Assembly (NCBI GenBank): GCA_022496805.1
Contig: CM040085.1
Coordinates: 13,979,811 to 14,043,810, forward strand
Reading direction: 5' to 3'
Origin: Pohlia nutans
Lineage: Eukaryota > Streptophyta > Bryopsida > Bryales > Mniaceae
DNA: 64,000 bases
Positions within the stretch are counted from its first letter, which is position 1; the number at the start of each line of letters is the position of its first letter. The position numbers and the translations under genes are program-made. Of this stretch, positions 1 through 10,880 are shown piece by piece. The notes beneath the pieces are model-generated. The model worked only from the letters and a program-made list of their open reading frames with translations, ran no database searches and was not told where the DNA came from.

Positions 1-348
1 ACAACTTGAACTGACTTGCAAAGCTTATGTCTAAAATTGAAGTTGGAGGGTATTGGGTTCACTGTTTGATTTCGGTTACACTCAAAGAGGACATAAACTC
101 TGGTTTCCTTATATTTTGGGGGTCAGATCACCTGTTCTGATTTCGGTTAACTCTAATAATGGAGAAAACTTTAGATTTTGTTAAACCAACCAAAAAAAAG
201 ATTGATGCGTTGGAAACTGGTTGGAGAAGCGAGGTTATATTTCCACGTTGCGCCGGTTTTAGACAATTCTATCAATGTGTGGAATCAATGATTTGTTTCT
301 GATAGCTAAATATGTATGTACAGATCTAATGTATTGACAATGTTGCAG

Positions 349-3300
349 ACAGAGATTCTCGATCCAGCCGTGAAAGGAACCCTAAACGTGCTGGAATCGT
401 GTCGCAAAGTGAGCGGCTTGAAGCGCATCGTGATGACGTCCTCTGTGGCTGCTGTTGCCTACACGCCAAATCGCCCACCTATTGTGGATGAGAGCGTTTG
501 GAGTGACGCTGATTACAATCGAAACAACAAGGTGACCGTCTCTCCTCTCATCATTCATCTACATAACACTAGAGCTCACCCTTTGCACTAGTAGAAAAGG
601 TGGCGCTATGCCAGGCAAAATCACTATGCATGCGTGGAATTGGACACTACTTGCCTGGGCATCTCTCTCGGCAGTGCCACCTTTTCTACTATTGTTGTCG
701 TTGTCAGTAACTACACTAGTTGGCTGAGTACTAACACTTTTGCTTTGAATTCAAGATGTGAGAGGATCTATGTAGAGAATTAGAGCCAAGTTCCATGGGT
801 TTGAGAAGTTGCCCATGGAAGTAGGCAGGAGGAGGGGAAAAGTGGAACTTGGGTTTGTCTCGTATCCGGCCATGAAGTTGTACATGTTCCATGGACTTGC
901 TTGAGGTGAAACATGAACATATTTGATTGGCTAGGGAGAAGTTGCCATGAAGTTTTGGGGGCTTGAAACCCTCTATACTTCATGACAACTTCTCCACCAT
1001 TTTTTTTTCTCAAAAGCTCACTTGAAATGTAGAACTTGGTACCTTGAAGTCCCTAAAAACTTGTCTTTTAGTGAGATACTTCACCTGGCATGGAACTCAA
1101 CTCTTAGAATGTCTTGGAATTAGCAGTTGAGTCCAAGGTGTTCAAAGCTCCTTTCAACAATGTTACGTAACATTCTAGAGAATTTGAAAAGGAATCTTTG
1201 ACATCTTGTTTTGCAACAATCGAGAGCTTCTTGAACTTATGAGAGCCATTTTCTTCACATGTGAGAGTATGTCAAAACTTCAATTTCACTTGATTTAGCT
1301 CAGTCTAAATAATACTCCCTTTGTCCGGAAATAATTGTCATTTTTTTTTCCGACACAATTGTCCTATATTTTATAATTCAAACTTGAGCCTTGTTCACTT
1401 CAAACAGGGCGGACAATGAGAGTGACACAAAAACTACATACCACTATTAAAGATAAACCATTTTTTTAATTTTGAGACGGTCTTTTTTGCAAAAAAAGAG
1501 CATTAAGCTAAAAACTAGGACAGTTATTTCCGGACAGAGTGAGCATTGATTTGTTGTCTGCCCCACCAGGGGGAGATTACGAAAACACTTCGTTTTCAAG
1601 GAGTTACATGGCTGAACAGTATAAACAAGCCGTAAAAGTAAATACTAAGGCAGAGACTACGCGACTAGCCGCTTGTTTGATATGTTCCTCTACAGTTGCT
1701 CACTTTTTTGAACAATTGCGCTGGAATGAATGCATCGGTGCTCATGATAAAATTGTGAACTCGGAGACTTTTTGATTCTCAGGCACTAACTTCGATTGTT
1801 ATGAATTGGAGCTTTTCAGAGCTGGTACGTGTTGTCAAAAATTCTGGCAGAGCAGGCAGCTTGGGACTTTGCGAAGAAACACAACTTGGATATGGTTGTT
1901 ATTAACCCAAGTGGGGTGCTTGGCCCTGTTCTCCAAGACTCCTTGAGTGCTAGCAATCAATTACTCCTCAACGTTCTTAACGGTGCGCGTTTCACATTTC
2001 CATTTCTATACATGATGTTTAGTTTTCTTCTTCAATTTCTTTTTGAGTTTCCTCACTTCATCTGTAAGCGCTTTCTTTCCTATTCACCTCATGACATTTT
2101 CTCATCAACAGTGGGTACCAGAACTCAATTGACAATACCATCCAGTTGATAAATGAACATATAGTTGGATTTTAGAATCGTTATTTAAGAATACTAGTGT
2201 AAAGAGAACTTGGGAACATTAGGGAACATGATGGGAACGCTGGGGAATGTGATGCGAAGCTTTGGGGAACAACATGGGAACTATGGAGAACGATTTGAGA
2301 ACATGATGAAAAATTGGATGAAAGGTATGAATGTGAAATTTGGATGATTTCGTGACGTGGTATCGTGACAGATACCAAGCAGGGTAGTGACATGGTATCG
2401 TGATGTTGTGTACTTAACATAAGAGATTTCAACCTCTTGATTGTATCCTCGAACAAGTTGTTGAAGAGAAGATTATAGGAGCCTCTTTTTCATTTCATGT
2501 GGTGTCAAAACACCTCTCACTATAAGAAAATTTGGTAAAAAGAACTGCACAAGTTTGTCGTGTGCAGTTTTTTTTAGACCGCTTTGGACTATAGATGTAA
2601 AACATGTGCAGAATCTTCATTTGCTCACTGCGATTGCAATTTTTGGAATTAGGAGGCGTGTAATATACCGTTGGAAAGGTCTCAAAAATGCACTTCGATC
2701 ATTGTGATGTGATGTTTCATTGGCCAATTAGCATGAATGAAAACACCCACTGATGAGTGATGAGTGATGAGCGATGAGTGCAGGCACATTGAAGGTGTTT
2801 CCAAATCTGGTAGTGGGAATGGTGGGCGTGAAGGACGTGGCCATGGCGCATATATTGGCATATGAGAACCCAGAGGCAGAAGGGCGTTATATCTGCAATG
2901 AGCGTGTGTTACATTATGGAGATTTGATCTCTCTGTTGGCCAAGCTTTACCCACTCTACCCTGTTGTGGCCAAGTGAGTTTTTCATTTCCTCTCTTTTAA
3001 CCCTTAAACATAAAATCAAGCCCCATGGGCTTTTTATGAAAGAATAATCTAGAAAAAAAGTAATTTTCCTCAACCAAAACAAGCGAGGATTGGTGCATTG
3101 GAAAGCTACTAAAAAAGCAAGTTAGATTCTCAACTTGCGCCTCATTTGGAAGATTGTGGAATCATCCACAAGCAATTAAAGTATCGATTTGAACAAGAGT
3201 TAAGGTTGGGCAGCTGAGGTCGTTTTTAAAAAAGTGTTGCAGTGCAATAGTGCCGTAGCAGTGACTGGCCAAGAGAGTCGTTTTTTTTTTCTCTCCAAAA

Positions 3301-3752
3301 TTTAGATGCCTTTTGGGCTGCCCCGCCCAGGCCCTCTTGACGTTTAAGGGTTAACCCCTAAAGGACCAAGTATTCATGGGTTTAAAATGTCAAATTCAAT
3401 TGATTATATTATAAAAATATATAACTTAGATGAAACCAAATTTTATATTACTAGAATCAGTGAAGAACAGTGCATGTGTTGGTTAAAAAATAAATAAATT
3501 TGAACAAAAAGAAGTCCACATAGGACCTACTCAAAACTGTTAAACTGACCAATGTTATGATTATTCTACTACTAAAATGTACTATGCAATATGCTTGGGT
3601 GTTGTAGGGACGCGGATGAGACAACGCCACGTGTGCCTGCATACAATCTCTCCACACAAAAGCTCAAGAATCTTGGACAAACAATTGAGCCATTTGAGGA
3701 TTATGTTCATGAGACAGTCGCCGGCTACAGAGATCGCAAGTTGTTGGCTTGA
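349..3752 (+). CDS. Cinnamoyl-CoA reductase-like NAD(P)H dehydrogenase, last four exons (5' part outside window)
   Basis: Exons read as 349-531, 1820-1982, 2784-2973 and 3608-3752 (stop TGA 3750-3752). All junctions are GT-AG and the phases agree (0, 1, 2). The product is the C-terminal ~226 residues of an extended short-chain dehydrogenase of the CCR/DFR/phenylacetaldehyde-reductase group. Visible marks are [11 protein letters not shown], the catalytic serine region [10 protein letters not shown], the catalytic Tyr-x-x-x-Lys as WYVLSK, and INPSGVLGP. True lignin CCRs usually read NWYCYGK at the Tyr/Lys motif, so this is a CCR-like paralog and its substrate is not predictable. The N-terminal NADP-binding exons (GxxGxxG) must lie left of base 1. 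Family members are cytosolic and reduce CoA thioesters or aldehydes in phenylpropanoid or related metabolism. The introns hold a CACTA-like, a Stowaway-like and two TTAA elements. Confidence 0.9.
586..694. mobile_element. 109-bp CACTA-like MITE in CCR-like intron
   Basis: The ends are CACTAGTAGAAAAGG and its near-perfect inverse CCTTTTCTACTATTG. The element is flanked by the 3-bp direct repeat TTG (583-585 and 695-697), as expected for CACTA elements. The interior is also self-complementary (GGTGGCGCTATGCCAGGCA against TGCCTGGGCATC...GCCACC), so the RNA would fold into a hairpin. No coding capacity. Confidence 0.75.
783..1002 (-). repeat. Dispersed ~220-bp repeat, family D, copy 1
   Basis: The complement matches 21266-21486 and, more loosely, 45225-45520. 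Shared marks are a foldback head (GAGAAGTTGTCATGAAGTAT paired with ATACTTCATGGCAACTTCTC) and a tail with CCATGGGCAACTTCTC and CCATGGAACTTGGCTCT. Superfamily not identified. It lies in the first visible intron of the CCR-like gene. Confidence 0.75.
1315..1543. mobile_element. Stowaway-like MITE
   Basis: The left end CTCCCTTTGTCCGGAAATAA and right end TTATTTCCGGACAGAGTGAG are inverted repeats and match the general Stowaway pattern (CTCCCTCCGT...), which belongs to Tc1/mariner. A TA precedes the left end; the right flank reads CA, so the target repeat has decayed on that side. 229 bp, AT-rich, non-coding, in a CCR-like intron. Confidence 0.75.
2518..2700. repeat. CACTA-like end fragment with a recurrent motif
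   Basis: It begins CACTATAAGAAAATTTGG like a CACTA terminus and has the inverted pair AACTGCACA/TGTGCAGTT. It then contains GGCGTGTAATATACCGTTGG, also found at about 33645 and 35793. No matching right end is visible, so it is a fragment or a decayed copy. Confidence 0.4.
2997..3354. mobile_element. TTAA-flanked miniature element (358 bp)
   Basis: It begins TTAACCCTTAAACAT and ends ACGTTTAAGGGTTAA, an imperfect inverted repeat bounded by TTAA on both sides. The terminal TTAA 3351-3354 is shared with the next element. Located in the last intron of the CCR-like gene. piggyBac-like by TTAA and CCC ends only. Confidence 0.6.
3351..3547 (+). mobile_element. TTAA MITE, family P1, 3'-truncated
   Basis: It starts TTAACCCCTAAAGGACCAAG and follows the P1 family through the segment ending CTACTCAAAACTGTTAA. 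It lacks the usual 3' end (GGTCCTTTAGGGGTTAA). It abuts the previous TTAA element, sharing one TTAA. Confidence 0.75.
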
Positions 3753-3879
3753 GTTCTTTCCATGCCTTCATTAGAAGATACTATTTGCGTCACTTCAAGC
3801 ATTTTATTTAACCAATATGTAGGAGTGTGATTTCCGGAAAATATGAGAGAGAGTAAAATAGAGTCAAGTTTGTTGAGAT

Positions 3880-4190
3880 TAAGAGCAGGGCCACCCATGC
3901 CCTCCCAGAGTCTCTCACACTCAAGAAGTAGATGAAAAGTGCCAAGGGCCCTTGCAAAATGCCTCTTGACTCTGGATCCTAGCGTGTTAGAAATTGGGCC
4001 TTCAAATCACTATTTAGTTGACTATATCCTCCCATTCTACTTGTGATTGGTCCATTGACTATTTGATGTGCACTTTTGATACGTGAAGGGCGTGCAAGGG
4101 TGGGGGAGTGTGAGTGCAAGGGCCCTTCAAATATAGATGAATAATTTCAGAGAGTTAGTCCTAGCGTGCATGGGTGGGAATGCTCTAAGT
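3880..4190 (+). repeat. Dispersed repeat, family K, copy 1
   Basis: The stretch from CCCTCCCAGAGTCTCTCACA to about the TAGCGTGCATGGGTGG motif recurs at 45540-46165. It has subterminal inverted words (CAAGGGCCCTTG, CACTCAAG/CTTGAGTG). Downstream of the CCR-like stop. No coding potential seen. Confidence 0.65.
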
Positions 4191-4199
4191 CATCTCTTA

Positions 4200-5600
4200 T
4201 TGTGCAGCTTCAATGCCTAAATTGATTAAATAGCTTTAGTCCAATAGAAAGTAAGGTGGAGATCCTCTGCATGGAAGCACTTTCAACTACTTCAGGGCAG
4301 GCGTCTGGCCAAAAGCTAGTTCTGTACATATAAGATTCGTGAATAAAAGGGGAAAAAAATATTAATTTTTTCAATTAAAATGTAATTTATACAAATTTTG
4401 AAAGTGAAAAGTTAGTCATACCCCACTTGTGCCATATATAGAGTGTATTTTTAAACACAAAAAGTATCATAAATTGCATCCAAGATGCCCCAAATCCATC
4501 CACTTGCAAAAACGTTCTAATAGGATGACAAGAGTGGTCCATCTTAGGTTCTTTTTTGATTACAAGTGATCAAATTTAGGTTCCTTGGATGGCGATTGCC
4601 AAGGGTACCTTCTAGACCAGAATGGGGGGGGGTGGACGATGTTAAGTGCCTCCATTTTAACCCTTTTGTGCCCAGGAGACCACATTGTGGTCACTCACGT
4701 GTCGAAAATGCAAATAACGAAAAATCCATGAACAATTGGATTTTGAATTGTGATGTTCAGAGTTGGAGACTTATAAAATACATCTTCTAAAAAAATAAAA
4801 TTTCAATTTGGAGTTGTGCAACCATCAAAATACCCATGAACAAAACGTGAAAATATTGCAAATACTTGAAAATACAATAAATACTTACAAATACAGCACA
4901 TGTACAATACAGTACTATGCGGTATTTCTTGTGTTTGGAAGTTTGTTATCTTGTTTTAATTTTTTGGATTGTGTTCTCTTGTTCATTTTCTATTAGTGTA
5001 TGTATTCCAATCTTGATCAACGTACAAACTCCTTTCATATTTTAACGTATAACTTTTTGTCCTAAACCGTATATGGATAAGTCACTATCACTTGTAAAAT
5101 ACACAATAATTATGTGTGAGTCAGTTCTTGACATGAAAGATTGCAATGGACATAGGTCATTGTTGTACCTCTTCACTTATTTTTGAAAATTTAACCCGAA
5201 TTCTATTTAACTTTGAAGTCGCACATCCTCCAAAATCTCATTTTTGAGTGTACATTATACGGTTCAAAGACATACTCTAATCTTCCAATCCAACAGTCGG
5301 ATCTTACCAAGGTTTAACTGGCACTTGTTTGATTAAGCTATGCTTACATTTATACAATTAAATACTATTAATAGTTTCCATAGTTTGAATAGAGAAAGTT
5401 TTTAAAAAAGAATCACTAGAAAACTCTGGTTTCTCCAGAACCACCCTGGGCACTGAAGGGTTAAAGAGAAAATTGACATATTGTACCTAGCCACCATGAT
5501 TGGCATCTCATGCCGAATAATTAACTTTTTTGGAAAATTCCTTTTCAACAAATACCAAAGTCTGAATATTCTCCAAGATTCTCTGCTCATAATTTATTTT
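4200..5600. other. Intergenic, nothing recognised
   Basis: AT-rich spacer between the CCR-like and SH3P-like genes, which converge here. No frame with family similarity and no clear terminal repeats; an isolated GGGGGGG run lies near 4625. The part nearest 5960 is presumably the 3'UTR of the SH3P-like gene. Confidence 0.5.
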
Positions 5601-5961
5601 TTTGCCAATCCTGACTACAGTATCTGACGAAAGAAATCAATCAAAGTCTTCACATGCATCTATTCAACAAACCAACTCAAGATTGAAAAGAGAGAATACT
5701 TGAACCACTCAAAGGGTCATATTCATTACTTTGGCAGAATTCCACAAAATTGGCACCAGGCTAACACCCCAAGGCACCCAACTGAAAACTAAAGCAGTTT
5801 TCAGTTCGCCAACTCAAACCCTCAAATCTACACTTATCACAGATTCAGAGCTCTCGAAGGCACTTGAAATGTAACAAATATGACCATGCAATGAAGTGAA
5901 AAATGAATGCAAACAATGTACACTAAAAATTCTAAAACTCTCCTCTCGTGAAAATGCACAC

Positions 5962-7647
5962 TTATCTATGAGAACCGTGGCTGCTTCCGGACCTGGAACC
6001 TTTCTGCTTCTTCACATACGTAGAAGGAAACCAACCTGATTGACCATTGCACAGCCCCTCCGACCATCCCGAGGAAGTCACCTGACGCACCACAACCTCG
6101 TCACCGACAGAAAAAGTCAACTCCCCCACATCCTCACCTTCAAAATCATGCGTTGCAGTTGCATAGAAGCTCTTGCTAGTCTCAGCAACAGGAGGGTCAA
6201 CGCTGTAACTCTTTTCCTCAACGCCGTAACTCTTTTCATGTTTCTCTTCTTCCAAGTCTTCAATGGCCACAACTTGAGTGAACTTTTGTGGCACCACAGT
6301 GGCTTTTTTCGCAGCGGGTTTCTCCTCAGCCGGGGGAGGAAGAGCTTGTACATTCACTTGAGACTCAATGTGGTGATGAAGCTGGTCTAATATGCTTGTG
6401 ACGCGTTGGAAATACGCGCGTTCGTATTCCACCATAGCCAGGATTTTCTGCAATGAGATGTTCTGTTGTTGAGACTCAACTAAGCTCATGGCAGACAAAG
6501 CGTTTTTACCCATCGTGTCCATGTTCGACATGATTTCGTCTAACTTGTGTTCAGCGGCTTGTAATTTGGCAACTTGTTCTGGATTGCTCTCCTTGGCTCT
6601 GAGAGTCTGGGTCTTGGTAGCTTGAGTGTCGGCATCTTGACGCAGCCGATCGTACTTTTGCTTCAATTGCCGGGCGTCTCGTAACGGGGGGCCGTTGGCC
6701 ATGGCTTTGAGAGGCTCGGCAACGAGAGTACTGAGAGCTCGGTGGAGGTTGTCCCGCTCCTTCTCCATCTTGTTCTTGGCCAGCCCGTATTGCACTGTGG
6801 CTTTCGAGAGCTTGTCTTTCACACTGGGGCCCTCGGATCCATACTTCTTGCAATCCTCGGCAAGTTTGTTGGCAATCTCGTATTGCTTGTGACCTGCACC
6901 AGTGATTTTTTTTTTGTCAGAAGACAGTTTAGCGTTTTTGATAGAGTCTTTCCATGTCTTGAAGAGTAATCCTTGGATGCTCTTTTCATATTCATATATG
7001 GGTAATATCAGGGTAATACACATGTGCTACCAGGGTGCTACTTAGGCAATACTTGGGTGATACCTAGGTTTAAAGAGGCTACACATCTTGACTCCATGTA
7101 GGAAATCTGGTTGTTATTCCTTCTTTTCTTTTCAACAATCTTTTGTATCAATTTGGTTAAAATTAGCATCAAAAAATCATTGACCTACACTAGCAAAAAA
7201 ATTTGTGGCTACATATCGCCAACTTGCTATTTTAAAAATGGGTTTGCTATGTTGTTGTAAGAAAAATTGGGTAAAAAAATAGAGTATATCGCCATAATCT
7301 TCCCTTATCATTGGTATGTGTTATAGCCAAGAACTCTATAGAAAGGGCCCTATGTATTTGTAGTAAAAAGAAATTGTAAATCGTCAAAAAATAAATGCTT
7401 TCTATTTCTCAAGTTTCAATATTCAAATCGGGGACTCCCTTGAAAAAATGAAAAAAAAAAATCACTGACCTACACTGATGAAGCCTTCCACCCCTTTGAC
7501 GACTTCCTTCTGAAAGTGCTTTCCTGCCCGAGTGGACGTGTACAGACGAACGAGCTCCTGGTTTCGTTGCTGCTCCGCTTCGTCTAAGAACGCATGGCCG
7601 CTTCCTCCGCTTCCTCCGAACTTGAATTTCGGTTTCAAGAATGCCAT
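5962..7647 (-). CDS. SH3P-type SH3 domain protein (clathrin/autophagosome-associated family), two coding exons
   Basis: Coding exons on the minus strand are 7647-7470 and 6893-5962, giving about 370 residues, close to plant SH3P1-3. The junction GTAG|GTCAGT ... GCAG|GTCAC joins GFISVG to HKQYEIANKLAEDCKKYG, which fits the family consensus. Residues 1-300 form the helical BAR-like region with EGFIS, MEKERDNLHRAL, VAEPLKAM and EYERAYFQRVTSILDQL. Residues ~305-356 are an SH3 domain (ATHDFEGEDVGELTF, SSGWSEG, SGWFPSTYV). Family members bind phosphoinositides, ubiquitin and clathrin-coat partners in endocytic, cell-plate and autophagic traffic. The start at 7647 gives MAFLKPKFKFGG and lacks the MDA(I/L)RKQA opening of angiosperm SH3Ps. 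Unusually for the family, the last 932 bp are one uninterrupted exon, and the only coding intron is a mobile element. Confidence 0.92.
6900..7467 (-). mobile_element. Introner copy A: hAT-like TIR element forming the SH3P coding intron
   Basis: Read on the gene strand, the element starts CAGTGATTTTT and ends AAAAATCACTG. It is flanked by 8-bp repeats GTGTAGGT (7475-7468) and GTGCAGGT (6899-6892), one mismatch apart. The intron 7469-6894 runs from the GT of the first repeat to the AG of the second. The body matches copy B (23072-23347) along its length: shared CTACATGGAGTCAAGATGTG, GTGTATTACCCTGATATTAC, AAAGAGCATCCAAGGA and GCTAAACTGTC. A nested retroposon enlarges it from about 280 to 568 bp. 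The 8-bp TSD and CAGTG ends suggest hAT; no transposase is encoded. Confidence 0.88.
7192..7455 (+). mobile_element. Nested poly(A) retroposon (SINE-like) inside introner A
   Basis: A 264-bp insert ends in a long A run and is flanked by a 21-bp direct repeat at 7171-7191 and 7456-7476 (one mismatch; contains TGACCTACACT). The repeat spans the end of SH3P exon 1, so insertion duplicated the exon/intron junction with its splice donor. TSD length and A-tail fit LINE-mediated insertion. No Pol III A/B boxes were identified with confidence. The start CACTAGCAAAAAAATTTG also resembles a CACTA end, a weaker alternative. Confidence 0.65.
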
Positions 7648-9060
7648 CTCTCTAGTGCATGAGCTGGAGCATCACCCTCTTTTTGTTCCTACAAAAATGA
7701 CCATGGTTTGAATTAGGTCACAGACTATTTAATTGCCTCATTAAACAAACTAGTTAGGGCTTCAAAACATAACCTCCACCTCTGTGAAGAAGGAAAAGCA
7801 AAAGGACAAAGTAAGCACAGCAAATGGAAGACTTTGACTAGTATTATCACACTTGGTATTAGCAAAGTGACTTTAGTTCAAAAGTGTGTTTCTAAGACCC
7901 TTGTTGATACCACTCTTGTGAGAACATACGTGTAGTCTCAGCAGCCCACTTTTCTAGAGCTAAACCCTAAATTGACAATAACTGCATGCACTTAACCTAA
8001 AACTAGTGAACATAGTCTGCTTCTAATCGTTAGTTCACAACGGTTTCTACAATTCTGGTTTCTGTAGGCAGCGTGAGTCGGCAATCAGGACATTACTGTG
8101 CTGAATGATAAAAAAAAGGGAGGACAGTTGAATTGGTTCAAACCTGGAACTCAGGACCAGAACTTTATATCTCTGCTTCAGGGGTTCTCAAATATCAATT
8201 ATGTCTTCACCAGGATTACTTCTTCTAAGCAAAAGGCTGGTGATTGATGATCGCAATAAATATTGATTATCTTGAAGCAAGTTGCATCTGTAAACCCAAC
8301 TGCGCTTTACTAAGGTTCTAGAGATCCAAAAGAAAAGGGTGTCGGAACCAGATTACATTGAAGAACGTCCGTGTTCTTTAACTCATCACTTTGATGAACC
8401 AAACAAGGTGTAGACGTAGAAGCATCGCCGCGGTCAAGAGCAATGCCAACACGGAAAGTTGTCTAAGTTCAAGATTTCAGCTGCACAACGACTCTCTCGT
8501 TTCGTTCCAAATCTAGCCTCATTCGCACGATTACTCGTTCTTAGCCTCCAAAACCTCAGTCTCATAGTACTAGCCCCTTGCAGAACTCTAAAATGAAGAA
8601 TCCACTACACCAAGAGAGGAAAAAAGAAGAAAAAATCTCACTGCCAAACGGATCTCAATCATTTCCATAAAAAGAGAAACAATGCTTGAACTCACCACAA
8701 GAAACGAGTCCGTCGCAAACTTGCACAAAATTCCCAGATCTGGGAAATGTACAACACTCACGAGTCACGATCCTCCAGCTTGTCCATCCAACCACTCCAG
8801 CAAGACATCGCCAACTTCCAGTCCTTCTCCACATGCGTGTAAAACTCCAACCCAACAACTCCAGATTCCCCAAACCAACTCACATACCTCAAGACTGACA
8901 CGCAATCACAAAACACAGAAGAACCCAATGTGACTGAAGACGAGCTTAGGGTTCAAGAGCAAGACTGAAAGGTAACGTGTTGAGCTTGGCAACAGCAAGT
9001 CGAAGAATAGTAAGTGGAGGAGGCGGTAGAACTGAGCGGACTACTTACAACAGTGATGAA
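7648..9060 (-). promoter_or_regulatory. SH3P 5'UTR, 5'UTR intron and promoter-proximal region
   Basis: On the minus strand a leader exon appears to end at 8888 (TTGAG|GTATGTG). A second leader piece starts at 7688 (TTTTTGTAG|GAAC) and runs into the ATG at 7647, giving a ~1.2-kb 5'UTR intron (8887-7689). AACCCTAA, a telo-box core, lies near 8950 in the leader. The exact transcription start is not visible. The 5'UTR intron shows no introner ends. Confidence 0.5.
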
Positions 9061-9183
9061 GGAATCGTTGCTATGGTGCTGGCCGTCCTCTTTCGCTTTG
9101 CAACGTGACAGATATCATGGACATGCAATGAAGGCTTTCTAATTTCGGTTGTCTCGGAAGGTGGAATTTTTATATAAGATATA

Positions 9184-9262
9184 AGTATGATTCAAAAAGC
9201 TGCTCGCTATATATATCTTATAAGTTTAGTGAGGAGCTTTTTTGAATCATAGTTTTTGAATC
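9184..9262. repeat. Short foldback near SH3P promoter
   Basis: TATGATTCAAAAAGCTGCTC pairs with GAGGAGCTTTTTTGAATCAT around an AT-rich loop. A decayed hairpin or MITE remnant of about 80 bp. Confidence 0.55.
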
Positions 9263-10040
9263 CCGTTTGGAGCGTAGTTTCGGGTGCCGTGACTTTCGAT
9301 GAGGCGTGTGAATCACGAGGCTGCTGCTTCAAGTGAGTCATGAATTTCATGAATGCCTTGAAATTGGTTTGATTGGGTTCCGTTTGGCACCAGGGAGAAT
9401 CTCACTGGGATCCTTCAAGTTTCCAACGTATCTGAATCTTCTAAAGACTCGATATTGTGCTCTCTTCTGAGATTAGGGCATCCAAGAAAATTTCCAAGAA
9501 CACCAAAAAAAATTGGTGTTGGATTTTATCCGTAACCCCTGAACGCTCAAACGACCATTTTCTGGTTGTTACCCAGAACAAAGAAATGTGTTTTTGAAAA
9601 AATAAAAAATATTTTAAAATACCACATCAAGTCTACTTTCCAACGCAATTTGGATTATGTCAATCCAAGTTAAACTCCACCCGAGAGAATTTTTCAAAGT
9701 GGATCACCTCAACATTGTCTTAGTGTTATAAAATTTGCTATTTGGGGAAAGTATTGATGTCCCCTCCATCATTTCTTTTTCTTTTTTGAAGTTTACAGTA
9801 GATAAACCAACTTTAGCCAATCATGCTACATTTTAAACTCTAAAATTGAAAATTATAATTTTTACTTTTATTCAAAGGTTAATGCTTTTAAATTCATTAA
9901 AAAAAGTCTAAAGTTATTTTTTGGAAGTTTGACTATACGGATAATTTGTAGAGATGATGCCCTACATTTTTTTCTATTGAAGCAAACTTCATCAAACATA
10001 TGGAGGCACATATTATAACACATCTATGTTTTGTCCAATA

Positions 10041-10549
10041 ACCCTCGGGCTTTTAGGGGCTAATGATCCATGTGACCATTTTGTGTAGGGTGAACTCTTG
10101 GAGCAAGGGGCTTCACTGGAATAAGCTTGCACTATGAGAGTGTAGCCCAAACGGTGAAAGCTTGTTCTGGTGAAGCCAAAGTGTAAAGAAAGATTTAATT
10201 TCTTTCCACTTTGGTGGTGGTGCATGAATGATTTTGCCTTTTGGAATGAGCCACTTACTTTTTGATATAGTAAATGTTGTGGTCCATGGTTGCTTTTGGA
10301 AAGAAGTAATGCATGTTAAAAAAGGAAATTAAAAAATTGGTGCTAAAAGGAGCCAATGAACATAGACTTGGAGCATATAGGGCTTACAATTTGAACAAAG
10401 CTTACACGTTGTAAATGTGATGATTTTACTCACAATTTTTTTCAAAGTTCTTTATGTAAAGTGAGAGAACCTATAACGGAGAATACACTCCAAAACTAAT
10501 GTGTACGGTGATCCATAATGGTTAATCCTTAACCCCTAAAAACCCGAGG
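10041..10549. repeat. Nested foldback at the centre of the P4 element
   Basis: ACCCTCGGGCTTTTAGGGGC on the left is inverted as CCTAAAAACCCGAGGGG on the right, continued by GATCCAT...ATGGATC-type pairing. About 510 bp. It carries its own AACCCCTAAA-type terminus, so it is related to the TTAA families. Confidence 0.65.
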
Positions 10550-10597
10550 GGTATTGGACAAAACATAGATGTGTTATAATATGTGCCTTCCATCATA

Positions 10598-10880
10598 AAC
10601 TTAGGAAGTCATGTTTTTGCAATGTTTTACGTATGTTGTTGAAATGAACAAGGGTGATTACGTTCAATATACGTTTTACGTATATTTGTCATAGAAAAAA
10701 CGTACGAAGGACATATTACAACATGTAAATTTTATCATGATGTATTTTTTCTTGTTTGTAATATGTCGTTCGTACATTTTTCATACGATAAACATATGTA
10801 AAATGTATGTTGAATGTTTTACGTATGTACGAATGTTCATCTCAACAACATACGTAAAACATTGCGAAAACATGACTTGC
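10598..10880. repeat. Nested ~285-bp foldback in the right P4 arm
   Basis: AAGTCATGTTTTTGCAATGT near 10607 is inverted as ACATTGCGAAAACATGACTT near 10859, followed inward by TTTACGTATGTTGTTG and its complement. The interior has further ACGTATG words. It interrupts the right arm of the enclosing element, so it inserted later. Confidence 0.75.

Noticed and set aside
1539..1775. 78-codon frame as an additional CCR-like exon
   Set aside because: No CCR similarity and not needed: exon 531 joins 1820 in phase and continues the conserved protein.
6040..6969. Plus-strand frames over the SH3P exon
   Set aside because: Antisense shadows of the SH3P coding exon.
6894..7023. Extending SH3P exon 2 upstream to a start at 7023 without splicing
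   Set aside because: The translated upstream part (ITLILPIYEYEKS...) is introner sequence and breaks the conserved GFIS-x-G-x-KQ-EI junction restored by splicing.
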